From Pseudomonadaceae bacterium (lineage in GTDB: Bacteria; Pseudomonadota; Gammaproteobacteria; Pseudomonadales; Azotimanducaceae): a DNA stretch of 64,000 nucleotides. Each line of letters opens with the position of its first letter. The stretch's first letter is position 1. The stretch is from NCBI GenBank assembly GCA_024743435.1, contig JANSWO010000011.1:96417-160416 (forward strand), given 5' to 3'. Positions 41,133 to 50,391 of this stretch are shown here, in pieces. A program made the translations under genes and the position numbers. The notes under the pieces are model-generated. The model saw only the letters and a list, made by a program, of their open reading frames with translations, had not been told where the DNA came from and did no database searches.

Positions 41133-43907
41133 ATGGCCAGCGCTTCACTATTGGCGGCCGAGGGAGAAAGCATCGTACTGTGCCCGACCGCTCGGTTTGC
41201 GGCGCTGGAATCGCGCAGACGTGCCTTGCAGTCAAACGCCGGGGCAATAGCTTGGTTGACGCCCACGGTGCTGAGTTTTTCGGCGTGGTTAGATGCCCTT
41301 GCGGAGGCGTACTTCCTCACTGCTGATGACGATCGCACGTTAATTAATACTGTCCAGTCAGAATATATATGGCAGTCGCTCGTAGACGATGACGTATTCG
41401 TTGGCCAGCCTTCGGTTGCAGGGCTTGCGATGGATGCCTGGCGACGGCTGCATGAGTATTGCCTCGATATGCCAGCGCAATGGCTGCCTGGGTATTGCTC
41501 GACGGATGCACTCGCTTTTGCTGCCTGGAGCCGGCGGTATGAAGACCACTGCGCCGAGCGTAACTGGCTAGATCCATGGATGTTCGCCGCTGAACTCCCA
41601 GGGCTTGTGGCAAAAGGGCTGATAGCACTCCCGGAGCAAATCAGTTGCGTGGGCTTCGAGCAACCGCGTCCGCCATTGCAACAGGCGCTGCTCCAGGCGT
41701 GCAGCGATGCCGGTGTCCGGGTGGAGGGGCTTCGCCAGGAGCAAAAGCCTGAGAGTGAGTGCACGCTTACATCCGTACTGAGCTGTGTGGATCCCGAGCT
41801 TGAGATCTTCGCCGCAGCGACGTGGGCACGAAGCATGCTGGACGGACAGGATTTTGCGAAGGTTAACCAATCGAATAATACTGACCAGTCAGAATATATA
41901 GAAGCAGAGCACAGTGAGTCGAAGGCCACAGGCCTGGCCCGTATCGCTATCGTTGTCCCAGACCTTGCAGCAAGGTTGGATGGCGTAGAGCGAATCTTTC
42001 GTGAGGTGTTCGATGCCCCAGGGTTCGCCCTTGCGGACGAATCCGCTCGCCCATGGCACATCTCGCTTGGCCGGCCATTGGTGCAATCGCCGCTGGTTGC
42101 TGATGCACTGGCGCTGCTTGAACTTCGACCAGGTGCACTCACGATTGAACAAGCGGGCCAGCTGCTTCGAAGCCCGTTTCTAACCGGCTATGACGAGGAG
42201 CATGCGGCTAGAGCCGATGTGCTCAATGCGTTGCATGATCGAGCACCGTACCGCGTCAGCGTGCAGGAGTTGCAGCGGGAGGCTCTGCGCAATGGTGCGG
42301 GTGCGTTTGCGTCAAACCTCGATCGTTGGCTTAGCCAGGTGGAGCAGCGGCCCGGCGATGCCTGGCCCTCGCAGTGGGTTGCTGCGTTTACGCGACAGCT
42401 TGCTGCCCTGGGTTTTGGCCGGGGTCGCAGTCTCGACAGTATTGAGTACCAGTGTTTGCAGCGCTGGCATGCGCTGCTTGAAGCGGTCTCGGGAATGGAC
42501 CCGGTTTTCAACAAACCAATCGATCGTTCGAATACCCTGAGGATACTGAGGCAGCATTGCGGGGGGGCTGTTTTCAGGGAACAGAACACAGGAGCATTAA
42601 TCGATGTGCTCGGCGTAGAAGAAGCGATTGGCATGCAGTTCGATGCGGTGTGGCTCACCAGCCTGGACGCTGAGACCTGGCCCGGCCAACCCGCTCGCGA
42701 CCCCTTGATTCCGGGGCCCGTACAGCAGAGTGTGCCCGGCGCGACACAGTCGGGAAGCCTCTCCCGGGCCAAGCTACAACTGAACCTGTTGGCTTCGCTG
42801 GCTGTAGATGCGCGAGGTAGCTACTGCCCGGTGAACGAGGAAGTTAGCCGTGAACTGACGGCGCTTGTTAGAGCCGAGAGCATCCTCGTGCAGCAGGAGC
42901 CCGCCTTGCCCGAGGCTGCACCGGTTGCGTTGCTGGCCGATGATGCCCGGGCGCCGAAGGTTAGAACTAGCGCTGATAGTCCGGAACAAGCGGGCGGGAC
43001 CGGAGTGTTACGCAACATGGCTCAGTGCCCGTTTCGGGCCTTTGCCGTTCATCGCCTCGGTGCAAGGGACATTCGTCCAGCCAAACCGGGTTTGTCCCCG
43101 TTACATCGCGGCAACGCTGTACATAAGGCGCTCGAAGTATTCTGGCGGCAAGTAATCAGCCACGATGCACTGACGCGGCTCTCTCAAGCTGAACGCGCGA
43201 CGGAGATTGGCCGTGCGGTGCAAGCGGCGATCGCCCACGGCAACAGGCATTTTCAGTTCACGATTGCGGGGCCGGAGCAGGACGGTGAAACGGAGCGTTT
43301 GCAGTATCTGCTTGAGCACTGGCTGGAAGTGGAGCGTCGTCGAGAGCCGTTCAGTGTGATCGGGTTTGAGCAGCCGGTTGAACTGGCCCTGGGCCCGCTT
43401 CGATTTAACGGTAGTGTGGATCGAATCGATCGGTTGTCCGACGGCTCGCTGCTCATTATCGACTACAAGAGCCACGCTCCAAGCGTGCAGGAGTGGCTAA
43501 GCGAATTGGAGGATGAGGAGCACAGAATCAGGGAACCGCAGCTGCCGGCCTATGTGCTCAATCTGTCCGAGCAACCCATGGCTGTGGCGTTTGCTCAGGT
43601 CAAGCCCGAAGAGCTTGGCTTCGCTGGCGTGTCGGCTGACGAGATCAATATCGCGGGTATTCGTGCGGTGGCGAAAACCCACAGTAAGTACAAAAACATC
43701 GATGATTGGGCTGCACTAACCGGGCTGTGGCAGCGAGGTTTGCTGAAGCTCACTGAAAACTACGCTGCGGGTGATGCTGTGGTGGACCCGCTAAAAAAGG
43801 CCTGTGACTACTGCCATCTGCAGGCTGTCTGTCGTATCGACGAGCGTTTGCCTGTCAACGTGTTCGATGACGAGCAGAGCGAAGGGGGGGGCTACCCCGA
43901 TGACTGA
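41133..43907 (+). CDS. AddB-like PD-(D/E)XK nuclease / inactive helicase subunit
   Basis: This 924-aa protein shows no Walker A motif in its N-terminal helicase-like part. The C-terminal nuclease carries IDYKSH (Asp777, Lys779). An iron-sulfur clasp typical of AddB nucleases is seen as Cys632 (MAQCPF) and Cys891, Cys894, Cys900 (CDYCHLQAVC). It should work with the helicase subunit encoded next, overlapping by 8 bp, in processing DNA double-strand ends for recombination. A 24-bp sequence occurs twice within the gene (41347 and 41877), encoding related NT-QSEYI peptides. Confidence 0.85.
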   Translation: MASASLLAAEGESIVLCPTARFAALESRRRALQSNAGAIAWLTPTVLSFSAWLDALAEAYFLTADDDRTLINTVQSEYIWQSLVDDDVFVGQPSVAGLAMDAWRRLHEYCLDMPAQWLPGYCSTDALAFAAWSRRYEDHCAERNWLDPWMFAAELPGLVAKGLIALPEQISCVGFEQPRPPLQQALLQACSDAGVRVEGLRQEQKPESECTLTSVLSCVDPELEIFAAATWARSMLDGQDFAKVNQSNNTDQSEYIEAEHSESKATGLARIAIVVPDLAARLDGVERIFREVFDAPGFALADESARPWHISLGRPLVQSPLVADALALLELRPGALTIEQAGQLLRSPFLTGYDEEHAARADVLNALHDRAPYRVSVQELQREALRNGAGAFASNLDRWLSQVEQRPGDAWPSQWVAAFTRQLAALGFGRGRSLDSIEYQCLQRWHALLEAVSGMDPVFNKPIDRSNTLRILRQHCGGAVFREQNTGALIDVLGVEEAIGMQFDAVWLTSLDAETWPGQPARDPLIPGPVQQSVPGATQSGSLSRAKLQLNLLASLAVDARGSYCPVNEEVSRELTALVRAESILVQQEPALPEAAPVALLADDARAPKVRTSADSPEQAGGTGVLRNMAQCPFRAFAVHRLGARDIRPAKPGLSPLHRGNAVHKALEVFWRQVISHDALTRLSQAERATEIGRAVQAAIAHGNRHFQFTIAGPEQDGETERLQYLLEHWLEVERRREPFSVIGFEQPVELALGPLRFNGSVDRIDRLSDGSLLIIDYKSHAPSVQEWLSELEDEEHRIREPQLPAYVLNLSEQPMAVAFAQVKPEELGFAGVSADEINIAGIRAVAKTHSKYKNIDDWAALTGLWQRGLLKLTENYAAGDAVVDPLKKACDYCHLQAVCRIDERLPVNVFDDEQSEGGGYPDD
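41347..41370 (+). repeat. 24-bp direct repeat, copy 1 (inside AddB-like gene)
   Basis: AATACTGTCCAGTCAG followed by AATATATA; copy 2 lies at 41877-41900 with one base different. The core is a near or full dyad (CTGAC-CA-GTCAG in copy 2), and it is AT-rich compared with its surroundings. Confidence 0.7.
41877..41900 (+). repeat. 24-bp direct repeat, copy 2 (inside AddB-like gene)
   Basis: AATACTGACCAGTCAG followed by AATATATA; it matches copy 1 at 23 of 24 positions and is in the same reading frame. It encodes NTDQSEYI in a hydrophilic linker that looks like an insertion. Confidence 0.7.
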
Positions 43908-46900
43908 TGCCGCCGCCCGCAGCACGGCTGTAGACATTGCTCGCTCGGTCATCGTGCAGGCTCCGGCAGGCTCGGGTAAGACGACTCTGCTGGTGGAGCG
44001 CTTCCTGCGTTTGCTCGCCACCGTCGACGCTCCTGAAGCAATCGTCGCGATCACGTTTACGCGCAAGGCTGCTGGTGAGATGCGCGAACGCATTCTCAAG
44101 TTCCTCGAGCCAGGATATGTGCCAGCCAGCCATGAGCTGGGCGCGGGCGACGCAGCGGCCGCGTTGTCCGGAAAACTGGAGGAATGGCAGCTGCTGGCCA
44201 ACCCGCAGCGCTTGATCATTCGGACCATCGATAGCTTCAATCATTATCTCGCTCGGTCAATGCCGGTTGCCACGATGCTTGGGCCAGTACCAGCACCGAC
44301 CGATGATGCGACACGGCTATACCGCACGGCGGCCAGGCGAGTATTGCGCCTTGTTGATGCGCAGGATGAAGTGGCGCGACATGTGGAAGCGCTGCTCGTC
44401 TGGCTGGATCAGGATAGCCAGCGAGCTGAGAACATCCTGACCGATGTGTTGGCCTCGAGGGATCAGTGGTTGCGGGCGCTTGGGCCCGACCAATCCTTGA
44501 ACCGCGAGCAGGCGGAATCGCTTCTTGAGGCGATTGTGGAACCCGCTATTCAGCGAGCCGATGCAACATTGCGCTCTGCGTTGCATCGAGCCGGTGTTAC
44601 TCCCGCCGAACTCGTGGAGCTTCTGAACCGTTCTTTCGAAAACATGGCTGAAGGCGGCTATACCCTTCCCCAAGTTTCCGCTTTCGACTCGCAATTGCCG
44701 GACGCGGATGTCGAGCACCTGACAGGGTGGTCCGTGTTGGCCGATAGGTTTCTTACGGCAAAGACGGACCAACCACAACTTCGCAAGAAGATCGACAAGA
44801 GCATTGGCTGGCTGGCCGGCTCGGAAGAGAAAACTCGTTTCAAAAGCGTCCTGGATTCGTTCGCTGCGGACTCGAGCGCCGCGCAGATTGTTTCTGATCT
44901 GAATGAGGTGCGCCTGCTACCTGAGCCAACGTATGCCGATGATGAATGGTATGCGCTTGAATCGTTGGTGGAAGTGCTGCGGCGCAGTGCCGCTGAGCTC
45001 GCACTTGTTTTCGCCGAAACCGGGCAGGCCGATTTCTCAGGAATCGCGGCTGCTGCGCTTGAGGGGCTTGGTGATCCGGACGCACCGGGTGGCGTGAGCG
45101 ACCTCGGGCTGACGCTGGATCATCGCATTGTGCACCTGCTGGTGGATGAGTTTCAGGATACAAACATCGGCCAGATCGCTCTTCTCGAAAAGCTGACTGC
45201 TGGCTGGCAGCGCGGCGATGGCAGAACATTGTTCGCGGTCGGTGATCCGATGCAGAGCATCTATCGATTCCGCGAAGCAGACGTAGGCCTGTTTCTGAAC
45301 GCTATCGCCAAGGGCATCGGTGGCTTGGAGCTGGAGTTTGTTCAGCTAACGCGCAATTTTCGCTCTCGTCGTGAGATTGTCGATTGGGTTAACAATCACG
45401 TCGGCCCCATTTTCCCTGAGCGCTCACAGGAGGACGCCGTGCGCGGCGCTGTGGCATACGCTCCCAGCGAGGCCGGACTGGGTGATGGTGGCCGCGTGGA
45501 TGTCGAAGCTTTTGCCAGCGATGCGCAGGAGGCTGACTATATTGTGCGGGCGCTTGAAGAGGCGTTTTCAGACAATCGAGACAACCCGGACTTTCGCGCA
45601 GCGATTATCGTCAGTGCCCGCAATCACCTCGCCAGTTTGTTGCCGGCCCTGGCGGATGCCGGCATTGCTTATCGTGCCCTCAAACTCGGCGGCTTGTTGG
45701 ATCAGCCGGAGGTGAGAGACCTGCTGTCGCTGACTAAGCTGCTGCTTAACCCCCAGGACCGAACGGCCTTGATGGCGCTGCTACGCTCGCCCATGGTGGG
45801 CCTGACGCTCGAAGACCTGGTATGCGTGGCCGGAGACGGGGCCGATCCCTGGCAGGTGGCGATCGATGGCGCGCAGCTGAGCCAATTGCCTGAGCAGGCT
45901 GCCGAACGCTTTGGAATAGCAATGGCGGCGCTTTCGGCCGCCCAGGGCCGTTGGCGGCGCCGGCCAGTAGCGGAGGTTGTGGAAGGGCTTTGGCAGCGAC
46001 TGGGCGGGCCAAACCTGTTGGCGCAAACGCAATCGCGACAACGCAACGTTCGCCGCTTCCTGCTGACGCTTACGACAGCAGAAGCTGACGGCAGCTTGTC
46101 AGACTGGCACCAGTTTCTGGCCCGCCTGGCAGAGCAGAAAACCCAGGGCGATCCTGATCGCGAAGACGTTAAGCTGGATGTGCTTACCATGCACAGCGCC
46201 AAAGGGTTGGAATGGGATCTGGTGTTTCTGCCGGGGCTCAACCGACAACCCGGCTCGAGCAACCCCTCGCTGGTGCAGTGGCAGACGACGCCAGATCAGA
46301 AACTGTTGATCGCGCCAATCAACTCTCGCCGACGCGCGAAAGGCGATATCAACTCGCTCATCGAACTCATGAAGAAGGAAGAGAAGGCGCGCACTGAGTT
46401 TGAGCGTCAGCGACTGCTGTACGTCGCCGCCACGCGGGCTAAGGCGCGATTGGTAGTGAGCGCGCGCTTTGATACGAAGGCGCCGGAGGCTGCTGCGGGT
46501 GAATCTGAATCGGTGGAGTTAAAAGCCACCAAACATTCATTGGCGGCGGTGCTGTGGCCCACCTGCGCCGATGCGTTTTTCCAAACTTATAGGCCCACGC
46601 AAATTGTGGAGCCTGACGCGCGCACGCTACCTGACCAAAGCTTGCGCCGTTTTGCACTGCCCTGGCGACCGGACATGCGCCCAGCGCTGCAGTGGAGTGC
46701 ACCGCGTGCACCGGCTCTGCCCGGTGATGAGATTGAGTTCAACTGGGCCGGCGCCGATGCCCGTCGAATTGGTACGGTTTTGCACCGACTGCTGGAGTGG
46801 GCGGGTCGATTGGGTGTCGAGAACATTGGCCCCAGGGAACAGCAGCGCATGCTGGCCCGCGTTCCGCGCCTGCTCGCCGCGCAAGGGCTACGGATCACGC

Positions 46901-47271
46901 GCGACGACGCAAGCGTGACCGTTGTTCGAGAAGCGTTTGAGGCGACGATCGCTGATTCAAAGGGACGCTGGCTACTTAGCGGACAACATCAACAGGCCGC
47001 TTGTGAGCTTGCGGTTTCTGGCCAGTTGCATGGAGAAACCATTCATCGAATCATCGATCGAACGTTTGTCGATGAGAATGACATACGCTGGATTATCGAT
47101 TTCAAATCCAGTCATCACGAAGGTGGCGATGTTGCAGCTTTCTTCGACAGCGAGAGAGAGCGTTACGGTGCGCAACTCGCCACCTACGCGCAACTCATGC
47201 ACGCATTGGATGGTCGGCAGAGCCGATGCGCGTTGTATCTGCCTCGAATGCAGAAGTTGCTTGAGTTGTAG
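43900..47271 (+). CDS. AddA-like UvrD/Rep helicase with C-terminal nuclease
   Basis: The ATG at 43900 overlaps the AddB-like stop (ATGACTGA) and gives 1123 aa. Superfamily 1 helicase motifs are Walker A APAGSGKTTLL, VDEFQDTN (about residue 415), AVGDPMQSIYRFREAD, TMHSAKGLEWD and YVAATRAKARL. The C-terminal PD-(D/E)XK domain has IIDFKSS (Asp1067, Lys1069). It is the ATP-driven motor and second nuclease of an AddAB-type end-resection complex. The gene ends 71 bp before convergent ppc. Confidence 0.9.
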   Translation: MTDAAARSTAVDIARSVIVQAPAGSGKTTLLVERFLRLLATVDAPEAIVAITFTRKAAGEMRERILKFLEPGYVPASHELGAGDAAAALSGKLEEWQLLANPQRLIIRTIDSFNHYLARSMPVATMLGPVPAPTDDATRLYRTAARRVLRLVDAQDEVARHVEALLVWLDQDSQRAENILTDVLASRDQWLRALGPDQSLNREQAESLLEAIVEPAIQRADATLRSALHRAGVTPAELVELLNRSFENMAEGGYTLPQVSAFDSQLPDADVEHLTGWSVLADRFLTAKTDQPQLRKKIDKSIGWLAGSEEKTRFKSVLDSFAADSSAAQIVSDLNEVRLLPEPTYADDEWYALESLVEVLRRSAAELALVFAETGQADFSGIAAAALEGLGDPDAPGGVSDLGLTLDHRIVHLLVDEFQDTNIGQIALLEKLTAGWQRGDGRTLFAVGDPMQSIYRFREADVGLFLNAIAKGIGGLELEFVQLTRNFRSRREIVDWVNNHVGPIFPERSQEDAVRGAVAYAPSEAGLGDGGRVDVEAFASDAQEADYIVRALEEAFSDNRDNPDFRAAIIVSARNHLASLLPALADAGIAYRALKLGGLLDQPEVRDLLSLTKLLLNPQDRTALMALLRSPMVGLTLEDLVCVAGDGADPWQVAIDGAQLSQLPEQAAERFGIAMAALSAAQGRWRRRPVAEVVEGLWQRLGGPNLLAQTQSRQRNVRRFLLTLTTAEADGSLSDWHQFLARLAEQKTQGDPDREDVKLDVLTMHSAKGLEWDLVFLPGLNRQPGSSNPSLVQWQTTPDQKLLIAPINSRRRAKGDINSLIELMKKEEKARTEFERQRLLYVAATRAKARLVVSARFDTKAPEAAAGESESVELKATKHSLAAVLWPTCADAFFQTYRPTQIVEPDARTLPDQSLRRFALPWRPDMRPALQWSAPRAPALPGDEIEFNWAGADARRIGTVLHRLLEWAGRLGVENIGPREQQRMLARVPRLLAAQGLRITRDDASVTVVREAFEATIADSKGRWLLSGQHQQAACELAVSGQLHGETIHRIIDRTFVDENDIRWIIDFKSSHHEGGDVAAFFDSERERYGAQLATYAQLMHALDGRQSRCALYLPRMQKLLEL

Positions 47272-47275
47272 CTCG

Positions 47276-47331
47276 GCCGCGGCAGCACATGTCTCAGCGG
47301 CAGTGACCGCATTGGCGTTCGCTGCCGTGGC
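47276..47331. other. Long inverted repeat between convergent helicase and ppc genes
   Basis: GCCGCGGCAGC (47276-47286) pairs with GCTGCCGTGGC (47321-47331), 10 of 11 Watson-Crick plus one G-U. A 34-nt loop separates the arms. It could stop transcription from both sides, but there is no U-tract. Confidence 0.3.
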
Positions 47332-47342
47332 TCAGCAGCAGG

Positions 47343-49937
47343 TTAGCCGGTATTACGTAAACCGCTGGCGATGCCTGCCATGGTGACCTGTAGCGCCTGC
47401 GCGGCGAAATCGTTGTCGGGCTCGCGGCGATAGCGGGCCAGCAATTCCGCCTGCAACAGGTGCAGCGGATCGAGATAGGTATTTCGTACGCTAAGCGCAT
47501 CCGCGAGGTTGGGCTCGTTAGCCAGCAGCCGATCCGTACCGCGCAGAGCAAGCACCGTTTCGGTCAGGTCGCGCAGCCTGTCGCCGAAGGCGTCGACAGC
47601 GCTGCGCCCATCTTGCTCAACGAGCCGCTGCGCGTAGTAGCTGGCAAGTCCGGGATCTGCTTTCGCCAGAACCATTTCCAGCATATCGATCTGCATCTTG
47701 AAGAATGGCCAATCGAGCATGTTCATCGCAGCAGCGTTCGCTTTTTCGTCGGCGAGCGCTGCGTCGGTGCCGAGCCAGGCCGGCAGCATCAGGCGAATCT
47801 GCGTCCATGCGAAAACCCATGGTATTGCCCGCAGACTTGCCACATCACCACTAACCCCGGGTAACGCTCGCCGAGCGGGCCGGCTGCCAAGTGCGAGAAT
47901 GCCGAGTTCCTGTTCGGGTGTTATCGCTCTGAACAACTCGACAAACGAAGGATCATCCCGTACTGATGCGCGGTAGCTCTTCACGGCCTTGTCGGCCATC
48001 GCGGTCATTGCACTTCGCTCGTCAGCGCTCGGCGCGCGTGGCGGCGTCAGCGTGGCTTCTAACGTGGCGGTGATGTAGCGCGCCATGTTGGCGGCAGCGA
48101 GGTCCGGCGCACCGAATTTCCAGCGAATCATCTCTCCCTGTTCGGTAACGCGCAGGCGGCCGTCCACTGAACCTGGCGGCTGCGAGCGAATGGCGGATTG
48201 GGCTGGGCCGCCACCGCGACCAACTGCGCCACCGCGACCATGAAACAAGGTCAGTGACACCCCGTGCTCATGGCCGACGGCAACGAGTTTCTCCTGGGCC
48301 GTGTATTGCGCCCACGCCGCGGCAAACTGGCCGGCGTCTTTTGCGGAGTCTGAGTATCCGATCATCACCTGCTGATGGCCGCCGGTGTACTCGCGGTACC
48401 AGTCGTTGCTCAGCAGTGCATCGAGCGTTGCCGGTGCGTTGTCCAGATCGTCGAGCGTTTCGAACAGGGGCACGATCGGCAAATTCTGCTCAAGGCCCGC
48501 TTCCCTTAGTAGCAGGATAACCGCCAGCACGTCGCTGGGCGTACTCGCCATGGAGATGATGTATTCGTTAATGCCTGCCGCGCCGAAGGCAGCGATCGTT
48601 CGGCAGGTATGAAGCACTTCCGCGGTGGCGTCGCTATGTGACCAGTGGGTCGGGACCAATGGTCGGCGGCTGGCAAGTTCTGCCTCGAGAAAGTCGCAAC
48701 GCGTGCGCTCATCCCATTGCTCATAGCTGGTGCCGTCACGGGCAACATCGAGGTACGCCGTCAATTCATCGAGTGCGCTGGTATGGCGATCGGCGCTTTG
48801 CCGTATGTCCAGAGTCGTCAGCGTTATGCCAAAAGCGCTCGCTCGTCGAATGGTATCGGTAAGAGGACCGTTGGCGATGAAATCCATGCCGCCCTCGGTG
48901 AGTGAGCGGTGCGCGAGCATGAGTGGTTCGAGCAGTTCTTCGGTGGTCAGAAAAACCGCGTCGGGATCGTTCGGCGGCGTCGGCTCCAGCGCCTCGGCCC
49001 ACTCTCTGGTACGAGTCATGCGTTCTTTAAGCTTCTTCATCAACGCACGATAGGGCTCGTGATCCGTACCCGCCGCTGCTCGCAGGTCGGCGGTTGCCTC
49101 GGTCATGGAGAGCGAGCCTTGAAGCTCGTCCAGATCCCGAATGAACAGGTCTGCCGCCATCCAGCGTGCAAGCATCAGTACTTCACGGGTGACGTCTGCC
49201 GTGACGTTGGGGTTGCCGTCGCGATCGCCGCCCATCCAGGAGGCGAAGCGAATGGGTATGGTGGTGATCGGCAGGGCGTCCAGGCCAGCATCCGCCAACG
49301 CCTTGTCCAGCGTGCGCATGACCTGTGGCAGCGCCTGCCATAACGAGTTTTCGACAACAGCGAAGCCCCACCGGGCTTCTTCCTGCGGACTTGGTCGATC
49401 TCGGCGAATTTCATCGCTGTGCCACGCCTCGGCGATCAGTCGTTGCAGTCTCTCGGGCCGAGGCTTGGAGCGTCGCGCGAGGGTGGCGCCGATGGCATCG
49501 TACTTCTGGATCATTGTCCGTCGCAGCACCTCGGTCGGGTGAGCGGTGAGTACCAGGCCGATATCCATGCTGGCCAGCGTATCGAGGACTTGCGGGTGCT
49601 TCGGCAGCTTGATGCTGTAGCTGTCTTCCGCGTCACGTGTCTGTTCTGCAATGTTGGCCAGATTCAGGAACTGGTTGAATGCACGAGCAACGTCCACGAG
49701 CGCCTGGCCGTCGAGCGACTCCAGTGTTTCACCCAACGCCTGCCAACTACCACCAGGCTCTCGGGCGGACTTGGCCTGCGCGCGGATGCGCTCGATGGTG
49801 GCGAGGAATTCGGGTCCGCGGTCGCGCTCGATGACGCGTCCAAGAAGCTCGCCCAGTAATCGGACATCAGCGCGTAGCGTCTCGTCGAGATGGCTCGCTG
49901 AATGCGTTGTATGAGAGCTACCAGCCGTCGACGTCAT
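47343..49937 (-). CDS. ppc: Phosphoenolpyruvate carboxylase
   Basis: The ATG at 49937, preceded by CGGAAC, gives 864 aa, close to the usual ~880. Conserved blocks are LTAHPTEVLRRT (catalytic His), WMGGDRDGNPNVT, GYSDSAKDAG, FHGRGGAVGRGGGP and the C-terminal signature SGLRNTG. It carboxylates PEP to oxaloacetate, an anaplerotic step. The reading frame stays open upstream to 50042, but that part has no conserved sequence. It is 40 bp downstream of the ArsC-family gene on the same strand. Confidence 0.93.
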   Translation of the reverse strand: MTSTAGSSHTTHSASHLDETLRADVRLLGELLGRVIERDRGPEFLATIERIRAQAKSAREPGGSWQALGETLESLDGQALVDVARAFNQFLNLANIAEQTRDAEDSYSIKLPKHPQVLDTLASMDIGLVLTAHPTEVLRRTMIQKYDAIGATLARRSKPRPERLQRLIAEAWHSDEIRRDRPSPQEEARWGFAVVENSLWQALPQVMRTLDKALADAGLDALPITTIPIRFASWMGGDRDGNPNVTADVTREVLMLARWMAADLFIRDLDELQGSLSMTEATADLRAAAGTDHEPYRALMKKLKERMTRTREWAEALEPTPPNDPDAVFLTTEELLEPLMLAHRSLTEGGMDFIANGPLTDTIRRASAFGITLTTLDIRQSADRHTSALDELTAYLDVARDGTSYEQWDERTRCDFLEAELASRRPLVPTHWSHSDATAEVLHTCRTIAAFGAAGINEYIISMASTPSDVLAVILLLREAGLEQNLPIVPLFETLDDLDNAPATLDALLSNDWYREYTGGHQQVMIGYSDSAKDAGQFAAAWAQYTAQEKLVAVGHEHGVSLTLFHGRGGAVGRGGGPAQSAIRSQPPGSVDGRLRVTEQGEMIRWKFGAPDLAAANMARYITATLEATLTPPRAPSADERSAMTAMADKAVKSYRASVRDDPSFVELFRAITPEQELGILALGSRPARRALPGVSGDVASLRAIPWVFAWTQIRLMLPAWLGTDAALADEKANAAAMNMLDWPFFKMQIDMLEMVLAKADPGLASYYAQRLVEQDGRSAVDAFGDRLRDLTETVLALRGTDRLLANEPNLADALSVRNTYLDPLHLLQAELLARYRREPDNDFAAQALQVTMAGIASGLRNTG

Positions 49938-49977
49938 GCGTTGTTCCGATGTATTTGAGTTTTTATGTGCAGCCTGA

Positions 49978-50307
49978 CTAGCCGAATATCTCGCTATAGG
50001 CTTCATCGTTGAAGCCAACGAGAAGTGTTTTGCCGACGACAAGAGTTGGCGCTCTTAGGTTGCCGGTCGGCCCCAACATGGCGGCGACCGCCTCATCGCT
50101 CGCGTCGGTAAAGGTGGTGACCTTTTTGCCTTTAGCAACGATGAGTTTGCTCGCGCTCGTCAGGAGGTCCCTGGCGTCTTTGGATTGCAATTTCCGACTT
50201 GCTGGAACGGTCTCTTTGATTTCGATATCACTTGCTTCCAAAAACTTGGATGCTTTTGTGCAGCTGGTTCAGCCTTTGCGGTGGTAGTACCACTTTACGT
50301 TGGGCAT
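49978..50307 (-). CDS. ArsC-family (Spx/arsenate-reductase-like) selenoprotein, UGA read as selenocysteine
   Basis: A 109-codon frame runs from ATG 50307 to the stop at 49978 with one in-frame TGA at 50269-50271. Translated through it, the N-terminus reads MPNVKWYYHRKG-U-TSCTKASK, placing selenocysteine (residue 13) in a U-x-x-C redox motif just after the first strand of a thioredoxin-like ArsC fold. The rest (DARDLLTSASKLIVAKGKK, NLRAPTLVVGKTLLVGFNDE) continues the ArsC-like pattern, including the cis-Pro RAPTLVVG. A hairpin with the geometry of a bacterial SECIS follows the TGA (50234-50253). Without recoding only 12 residues would be made; a start at TTG 50241 would lack the active site. 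Probable thiol/selenol oxidoreductase; substrate unknown. Confidence 0.82.
50234..50253 (-). promoter_or_regulatory. Putative bacterial SECIS hairpin
   Basis: In minus-strand RNA GCATCCAA-GTTT-TTGGAAGC pairs with one A-A mismatch. The apical loop begins with G, 24 nt after the UGA. Bacterial SECIS elements need a small loop with G in its first two positions about 16-37 nt after the UGA (established rule), and this one fits. Confidence 0.7.
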
Positions 50308-50391
50308 CTTGAATGGCTCGTTAGTTGTAGCGATGAGGTGAGTGCGCCCGTTGGCGCGGTGATGGCTATGGTATCAAATCCCCGGTTTGCT

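Noticed and set aside
47276..47331. Stem between helicase and ppc as a definite Rho-independent terminator
   Set aside because: There is no run of T on either strand and the loop is long; kept only as an inverted repeat.
50241..50307. TGA in the ArsC-family gene as a simple nonsense mutation or frameshift (pseudogene)
   Set aside because: The frame before and after is intact, the TGA falls exactly on the redox Cys position with the second Cys kept, and a SECIS-like hairpin follows.
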